This document shows, in pieces, positions 5,357 through 9,060 of a stretch of DNA of 9,060 nt. A model generated the notes under the pieces. The model searched no databases, had not been told where the DNA came from, and was given only the letters and a program-made list of their open reading frames with translations. The stretch's first letter is position 1, and each line of letters starts with the position of its first letter. The translations under genes were made by a program, and so were the position numbers. Source of the DNA: an uncultured Acidimicrobiales bacterium (GTDB lineage: Bacteria; Actinomycetota; Acidimicrobiia; Acidimicrobiales; SZUA-35); contig CALLIQ010000679.1 in assembly GCA_938008925.1 (NCBI GenBank), forward strand, positions 1 through 9,060. Direction: 5' to 3'.

Positions 5357-6802
5357 ATGGCTGGTGAATCAGCAACCGCACATCTGCCTGCAACCGATGC
5401 CATCGCAGCAGCGGTGAACGAAGCGTCGCAGGCCCCGTCGAACAAGCTGCCGCCGGGCGAGTGGGCGAAGAAGAATCTGTTCGACGGTCCGATCAACTCG
5501 ATGGTGTCGATCGTGGTCGGCCTCATCGGCCTGGCCGGTATCTGGTTCGCCTTGCGATGGGTCATCGACGCCGACTTCAAGATCGTCCGCGACAACCTGC
5601 GGATCTTCATGGTCGGGCAGTTCCCTCGCGAAGAGTTGTGGCGCTTGTGGGCCTCGTTCTTCTGCCTGCTGTTCGCCGGCGGACTCGTCGCTGGTGCACT
5701 CGCTCGATCCGCGTATGAAACCAACCGTGCGGTCGGGCTACCTGCGGAACGGGAAGGCATCGTTTCGCTGCTCCGGCGCTTCTGGGCCGTGATCGCCGTC
5801 TCGATCTTCTTCGTCAGCTTCGCTCGGACGCTGCTTCCCTACGTCGGCGTCGCCGTCGGCTTCGTGCTGGTCTTCCTCGGTCGGGAGATCGGTTGGCGAC
5901 TGCCGGAGGCCGCACGCCGCAGTGCGATCTTCATCGGTGCGTCGATGGCGATCGTGGCCATGCTGATCCTCGCCGGCACGTCGGTGCTCGGTGGGTTCGC
6001 GCTGGGTCTCGTCGTCTTCTTCTGGGTGCTCACCGAGGTCGGTCGGCGCGACCTGCCGCCCGGACTCGCTGGAACGGGCATGCGCTTCGGCGTGCCGTTG
6101 CTCGCTGCTGCGGTGGTGTTCGCCATCGAGATCGCCATTCCCCACGACGGGTTCGGTTGGGCCGAATGGGGCGGGCTGCACGTCACGCTGTTCACCACCG
6201 TGCTCGGCATCACGCTCGGTATGCCGTTCGGCATCATCTTGGCCCTCGGTCGCAAGTCGAACCTGCCGGTGTTGAAGACCGCGTCGGTCATCTTCATCGA
6301 GTTCATTCGCGGCGTGCCGCTGATCTCGCTGTTGCTGTTCTCGAACCTGATCCTGCCGTTCTTCCTCCCGGGCGATCGTCCCGCCGACCTCACCTTGGCC
6401 ATCATCGTGATCACCGGCTTCAGCGCCGCCTACATCGCCGAGATCGTGCGAGGTGGGCTCCAGGCCGTGCCGAAGGGGCAAACCGAAGCGGCCCAGGCAT
6501 CGGGCATGTCGGCCGCGTCGGTGCAGCGACTGATCGTTCTGCCGCAAGCGCTGCGGGCGGTGATCCCGGCGATGGTCGGACAGTTCATCGCCCTGTTCAA
6601 GGACACGTCGCTGCTCTCGATCATCGGCATCCTCGAGTTCTTGCGTGTGTCCGACACGTCGAACGCGCAGACCGAGTTCGTCGGGAAGGGACTCGCGAGC
6701 GTGACCTATCTGTTCGTTGCCATCGGCTACTGGGCCTTTGCGTACACCATGTCAAAAGAGAGCCGACGGCTCGAGAAGAAGCTGGGAGTTGGAACGCGAT
6801 GA
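5357..6802 (+). CDS. aapM: General L-amino-acid ABC transporter permease AapM, enlarged (481 aa)
   Basis: Second membrane subunit, AapM/BztC type. The N-terminal EWAKKNLFDGPINSM (35-49) resembles the 'W.r.nLF.s..n...T' opening of AapM, and the C-terminal half is a canonical core: GGLHVTLFTTVLGITLG (272-288), ALGRKSNLPVLK (296-307), FIEFIRGVPLISLLLF (313-328), FSAAYIAEIVRGGLQAVPKGQTEAA (355-379), the EAA loop ending LPQALR (395-400), and LFKDTSLLSIIG (413-424). The basic C-terminal tail contacts the cytoplasm. Between the first helix and the core there are about six hydrophobic segments (97-262), more than I expect for the family, where AapM proteins are typically about 370-390 residues. The ATG at 5357 follows the aapQ stop by three bases with only GGGG at 5343-5346 as ribosome site, so initiation probably depends on aapQ translation. 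The stop overlaps the aapP start (ATGA). Intact, no frameshift seen. Confidence 0.9.
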   Translation: MAGESATAHLPATDAIAAAVNEASQAPSNKLPPGEWAKKNLFDGPINSMVSIVVGLIGLAGIWFALRWVIDADFKIVRDNLRIFMVGQFPREELWRLWASFFCLLFAGGLVAGALARSAYETNRAVGLPAEREGIVSLLRRFWAVIAVSIFFVSFARTLLPYVGVAVGFVLVFLGREIGWRLPEAARRSAIFIGASMAIVAMLILAGTSVLGGFALGLVVFFWVLTEVGRRDLPPGLAGTGMRFGVPLLAAAVVFAIEIAIPHDGFGWAEWGGLHVTLFTTVLGITLGMPFGIILALGRKSNLPVLKTASVIFIEFIRGVPLISLLLFSNLILPFFLPGDRPADLTLAIIVITGFSAAYIAEIVRGGLQAVPKGQTEAAQASGMSAASVQRLIVLPQALRAVIPAMVGQFIALFKDTSLLSIIGILEFLRVSDTSNAQTEFVGKGLASVTYLFVAIGYWAFAYTMSKESRRLEKKLGVGTR

Positions 6803-7578
6803 GCGACACCAAGATCAACGCCGACGCCACCGAGGTCGGCGGCAACGGCAACGTCATGATCGACGTCAGCCACGTCGACAAGTTCTTCGGCGACTTCCAA
6901 GCGCTGCACGACATCAGCATGAAGGTCGGCGAGCAGGAGGTCGTCGTGGTCATCGGGCCATCGGGCTCCGGCAAGTCGACGCTCATCCGGTGCATCAATC
7001 GACTCGAGCGACACGATCGGGGCTCGATCGTCGTCGACGGTGTGGAGCTCTCGGACGACATCAAGGCCATCCAGAACATTCGCAGGGAGACCGGCATGGT
7101 CTTCCAGAGCTTCAACTTGTTCCCGCACCTGTCGGTGCTGGAGAACATCACGCTCGCTCCCCGCAACGTTCGCAATGTGCCAAAGGCCGAGGCCGAGGAG
7201 CACGCGATGGAGTTGCTCGAGCGGGTCAAGATCCCCGACCAGGCGCGCAAGTTCCCCGGTCAGCTCTCCGGTGGGCAGCAACAGCGAGTGGCGATCGCTC
7301 GGTCGCTCGCCATGAAGCCGAAGGTGATCCTCTTCGACGAGCCGACCTCGGCGCTCGACCCGGAGATGATCAACGAGGTGCTCGAGACCATGAAGGATCT
7401 CGCACGCGGCGGCATGACCATGATTTGCGTGACGCACGAGATGGGGTTCGCCCGAGAGGTGGCCGATCGAGTCGTGTTCATGGCCGACGGCGAAATCGTC
7501 GAGGTGGGCACCCCCGAGCACTTCTTCACGAACCCGCAGGAGGAGCGCACGCAGCTCTTCCTGAGCCAGATCCTCTAG
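6799..7578 (+). CDS. aapP: General L-amino-acid ABC transporter ATP-binding protein AapP (259 aa)
   Basis: The cytoplasmic ATPase that powers the importer, of the polar amino-acid uptake (PAAT/GlnQ-AapP) class. All motifs are intact: aromatic A-loop region KFFGDFQAL (28-36), Walker A GPSGSGKST (53-61), Q-loop MVFQSFNLFPHL (100-111) with Gln103, the ABC signature LSGGQQQRVAIARSL (156-170), Walker B VILFDEPTSALDP (176-188) with Glu181 catalytic, and the switch His213 in VTHEMGFA. The C-terminal GEIVEVGTPEHFFTNP is typical of this class and there is no extra regulatory domain. The product carries about 18 extra residues before the first domain strand. ATG 6799 overlaps the aapM stop as ATGA, and GGGAG (6784-6788) lies ten bases upstream. 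Last gene of the cluster; it faces the convergent peroxiredoxin unit. No strong terminator follows, only a 9-bp inverted repeat with a 41-base loop (7592-7600 with 7642-7650). Confidence 0.96.
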   Translation: MSDTKINADATEVGGNGNVMIDVSHVDKFFGDFQALHDISMKVGEQEVVVVIGPSGSGKSTLIRCINRLERHDRGSIVVDGVELSDDIKAIQNIRRETGMVFQSFNLFPHLSVLENITLAPRNVRNVPKAEAEEHAMELLERVKIPDQARKFPGQLSGGQQQRVAIARSLAMKPKVILFDEPTSALDPEMINEVLETMKDLARGGMTMICVTHEMGFAREVADRVVFMADGEIVEVGTPEHFFTNPQEERTQLFLSQIL

Positions 7579-7617
7579 CGCTCAGCTCCGGCCGCCGCTC
7601 CGAACTCGTCACGCTGG

Positions 7618-7646
7618 CGGTCAATCGAGCGACGGTCAGTCGAGCG
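7618..7646. repeat. 15-nt-period direct repeat covering the small ORF's stop codon
   Basis: CGGTCAATCGAGCG (7618-7631) and CGGTCAGTCGAGCG (7633-7646) differ at one base and are separated by a single base. The 15-nt period is a multiple of three. On the minus strand each copy encodes Leu-Asp followed by TGA, so the end of the small ORF with its stop appears twice in tandem. It is probably a recent slippage duplication in the convergent gap. Confidence 0.6.
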
Positions 7647-7788
7647 GCGGGAGATCGCCGAAGTCGAGACCGAGGTCCCCGGTGTCGAGATCGGGTGCGA
7701 GCACCACGATCTCTTCACTCGGGGCCTTGTCATCCCACCCGAGGGCTTTCGAGAGGCCGACGAACGCGGCCATCAGAATCGAACGCAT
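7636..7788 (-). CDS. Possible small acidic protein, 50 aa, of unknown function
   Basis: The first ATG after the peroxiredoxin stop, on the same strand and 16 nt downstream, opens 50 codons. The product has a short hydrophobic/amphipathic N-terminus (MRSILMAAFVGLSKALG) and an acidic tail (WDDKAPSEEI, then DLDTGDLGLDFGDLPPLD). Composition is not the Arg/Pro/Ser-rich kind seen in shadow frames here, which favours a real small protein. Against it, no ribosome site is visible before the ATG (CACTGCCCACCC), so translation would rely on readthrough or coupling from the peroxiredoxin gene. A second ATG lies at codon 6. I recognise no family. It might be an unrelated C-terminal remnant or a small membrane-associated peptide; no function is claimed. 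Confidence 0.4.
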   Translation of the reverse strand: MRSILMAAFVGLSKALGWDDKAPSEEIVVLAPDLDTGDLGLDFGDLPPLD

Positions 7789-7804
7789 GGGTGGGCAGTG
7801 TTGT

Positions 7805-8272
7805 TCAGGAAGCGAGGCCGGCGAGCGCGGCGTCGTAACGCTCCTTCTCGCGGGGCGAAGCGATGCCCTCGCTGTCGAAGATCTCGGCGACGTTGCCATC
7901 GGTGCCGATGACGACCGTGCGGCGCATGGCGCAGCCCAGATCTTCGTTGAAGCAGTCGTATGCGGTGGACACCGCACCGTGGGGCCAACCGTCGGACAGC
8001 AGCGGGAAGGTGATGCCCTCGGCATCGGCCCAGGCCTTGAGCGAGAACTGACGGTCGCAGGTGATACCGAGCAGCGTCGCGCCAGCGGACTCGAACTGGT
8101 TCAGGTTCTCGCTGAGCTGGCAGAACTCGCCGGTGCAGACGCCCGTGAAGGCGAACGGCACGAAGACCAGCACCACCGGCTTGTCGGCGACGAGAGCGGA
8201 GAGCGTGTGCTCGTTTCCGTCTTGGTCCTTGAGAGTGAAGTCTGGGGCGGCGTCGCCAACAGCAAGTGTCAT
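7805..8272 (-). CDS. ahpE: AhpE/BCP-type peroxiredoxin (155 aa)
   Basis: A thiol peroxidase that reduces hydroperoxides, or peroxynitrite in the mycobacterial AhpE group, in the cytoplasm. The product has the full thioredoxin-fold peroxiredoxin layout: VGDAAPDFTLKDQDG (5-19), the active site PFAFTGVC (39-46) with the TxxC motif and peroxidatic Cys46, TFPLLSDGWPHGAVSTAY (88-105), which is characteristic of AhpE, and the conserved Arg in MRRTVVIG (116-123). Cys51 lies five residues after Cys46, the CX4C spacing of resolving cysteines in BCP/PrxQ proteins. The mycobacterial AhpE I recall has no Cys there, so a disulfide mechanism is likely. Three more cysteines (72, 107, 114) are present. The start ATG 8272 has AGGAG six bases upstream (minus strand). 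Length is normal for the family. It is divergent from the LOG-family gene, with a perfect inverted repeat between them that may control it. Confidence 0.92.
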   Translation of the reverse strand: MTLAVGDAAPDFTLKDQDGNEHTLSALVADKPVVLVFVPFAFTGVCTGEFCQLSENLNQFESAGATLLGITCDRQFSLKAWADAEGITFPLLSDGWPHGAVSTAYDCFNEDLGCAMRRTVVIGTDGNVAEIFDSEGIASPREKERYDAALAGLAS

Positions 8273-8319
8273 GTGGTGCTCCTCGCACGTGATTCAGCGG
8301 GCTCGGTTCGAGCTCCGTC

Positions 8320-8343
8320 TCGATCTCGATCAGGCGAGATCGA
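8320..8343. promoter_or_regulatory. 9-bp perfect inverted repeat in a divergent promoter (candidate operator)
   Basis: TCGATCTCG (8320-8328) and CGAGATCGA (8335-8343) are perfect inverted arms around ATCAGG. The element lies 48 nt upstream of the peroxiredoxin ATG and 26 nt upstream of the LOG-family GTG. With a minus-strand -10 near 8358-8353, it would cover the peroxiredoxin start of transcription or early leader. It could bind a dimeric repressor or form a leader hairpin. The regulator is not visible in the window. Confidence 0.45.
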
Positions 8344-8352
8344 ACACGTTGG

Positions 8353-8362
8353 AGTGTAGGTT
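8353..8362. promoter_or_regulatory. Overlapping divergent -10 candidates (TACACT minus, TAGGTT plus)
   Basis: The minus strand reads TACACT at 8358-8353, toward the peroxiredoxin. The plus strand reads TAGGTT at 8357-8362, toward the LOG-family gene. Both fit TANNNT and share two bases. The plus-strand copy ends six bases before the GTG at 8369, compatible with a leaderless transcript. No good -35 partner was found for either, so the support is modest. Confidence 0.3.
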
Positions 8363-8368
8363 CGGGAG

Positions 8369-9060
8369 GTGATTCCACACTGGGTGACCGAAGTCGACGA
8401 ATTGATCGCCGATCTCCACCATGTGCTCGGCGAGCTGCCGTTCGATGCGACGCCGGCCGGCCTCTATGCCGCCGCCGACCTCTACGTCGGCATCGATGAG
8501 CACGGGTTCGAGGGGTGCATCGATCAGCAGATCTATCGCCGGGCTCGTCGCTCCGGCGGGCCCGAGATCGATCCTGCTGAAGGCTTGGCGCACCGGCTCC
8601 ACGACCACGGGATCACGGTGGCGCTGGATGCGTTCCGGGCCGACCGTCGCCTCGTCGGTGTCATGGGAGGCCATGCGCTCGAGCGAGGCACCGATGGGTA
8701 TCGGCAGGCGGTCGAGCTCGGTCGGTCGCTTGCGAATCTCGACCTGTGCGTCACCACCGGCGGCGGCCCGGGGGCGATGGAGGCAGCCAACTTCGGTGCT
8801 TCGACCGCCGCGCTCGCACCGTCGGTCGTCGACGAGCTGATCGATGCTCTGGCCGTTCATCCGAGCTTCTCCGCCGGAGCCGACGACTTCATCAACGTGG
8901 CGCTCGAGGTGTGGGATCGCGTGCAGGCCCTCACCGTCGACGCCGGTGGCCCGACCATGAATCTGTCGGTCCCGACGTGGTTCTACGGACATGAACCGTC
9001 GAATCCCTTCGCCACCCACATCGCCAAGTACTTCTCGAACAGCGAACGTGAAGACGGCCT
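8369..9060 (+). CDS. LOG-family Rossmann-fold nucleotide-binding protein, 3' truncated by the window
   Basis: An open frame of 230 codons runs off the right edge. Residues about 95-145 carry the LOG/'lysine decarboxylase-like' signature: LVGVMGGHALERGTDGYRQA with a first beta strand and Gly-rich turn, AVELGRSLANLDLCVTTGGG, and TTGGGPGAMEAANFGA (129-144). The PGGxGTxxE motif that completes the active site would lie beyond the window. LOG proteins are phosphoribohydrolases releasing cytokinin-type bases from nucleotides. The version here has about 95 residues before the Rossmann core, with a GLYAAADLYVGIDEHGFEG segment (31-49), and MGG in place of the more usual GS turn, so its substrate may differ. 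The start is uncertain: an in-frame TAG at 8357-8359 limits it. GTG 8369 is the first possible start but overlaps the strong GGGAGG; GTG 8384 lies 14 bases after that motif. I keep 8369, possibly leaderless. Confidence 0.75.
   Translation, partial: MIPHWVTEVDELIADLHHVLGELPFDATPAGLYAAADLYVGIDEHGFEGCIDQQIYRRARRSGGPEIDPAEGLAHRLHDHGITVALDAFRADRRLVGVMGGHALERGTDGYRQAVELGRSLANLDLCVTTGGGPGAMEAANFGASTAALAPSVVDELIDALAVHPSFSAGADDFINVALEVWDRVQALTVDAGGPTMNLSVPTWFYGHEPSNPFATHIAKYFSNSEREDG

Noticed and set aside
5893..6798. Upstream extension of the aapP frame through aapM (would give about 561 residues)
   Set aside because: The extension is His/Arg-rich shadow sequence of aapM. The ABC domain begins just after ATG 6799, which overlaps the aapM stop in the usual coupled fashion.
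7592..7650. Terminator for the convergent aapP and peroxiredoxin units
   Set aside because: CCGCCGCTC and GAGCGGCGG pair perfectly over 9 bp, but the 41-nt loop and absence of a T-tract make it weak evidence; recorded in the aapP entry only.
1..9060. Mobile element, toxin-antitoxin, phage defence or biosynthetic cluster
   Set aside because: No transposase, integrase, terminal inverted repeats, tRNA attachment site, paired small toxin/antitoxin frames or synthase domains were seen; the genes are of metabolic and envelope type.

Overview
The window is GC-rich, with strong third-position G/C in every coding frame. It encodes actinobacterial-looking proteins: an AhpE-type peroxiredoxin, a lipoprotein with a DUF4349 domain, and a LOG-family protein with a long N-terminal part. 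A marine or soil actinobacterium of the Acidimicrobiia (Ilumatobacter-like) fits best. That placement is an inference from protein style; no marker gene is present.

Layout from left to right. (1) 2-193 (+): the last 63 codons of a LacI-family regulator, cut by the window edge. (2) 194-293: a convergent gap made of degenerate GATCGGG-type repeats. (3) 294-1025 (-): a cyanophycinase-like (peptidase S51 family) protein with its Ser nucleophile motif. (4) 1157-2650 (+): a DUF4349 lipoprotein with an unusual CARDB/DUF11-like domain inserted before its C-terminal membrane helix. (5) 2779-7578 (+): a complete general L-amino-acid ABC importer in the order aapJ-aapQ-aapM-aapP (binding lipoprotein, two permeases, ATPase). 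(6) 7636-7788 (-): a possible 50-residue acidic small protein. (7) 7805-8272 (-): an AhpE/BCP-type peroxiredoxin. (8) 8369 to the right edge (+): a LOG-family Rossmann protein, divergent from the peroxiredoxin and truncated by the window end.

The core is the importer. AapJ should capture amino acids outside the membrane, AapQ and AapM form the channel, and AapP hydrolyses ATP. The three downstream genes are tightly coupled: a 3-nt gap between aapQ and aapM, and an ATGA overlap between aapM and aapP. In contrast, aapJ is separated from aapQ by 178 nt carrying three successive inverted repeats. The last has a 14-bp G/C-rich stem, and the arrangement would explain much higher expression of the binding protein than of the membrane parts. 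A GTGACG/CGTCAC dyad occurs before aapJ, after aapJ and inside the start of aapQ.

No mobile element, CRISPR array, tRNA or rRNA was seen. I did not find a clearly new multi-gene system. The items most worth a second look are the aapJ-aapQ hairpin array, the DUF4349 fusion architecture, the enlarged membrane region of AapM, and the inverted repeat in the peroxiredoxin/LOG divergent promoter.
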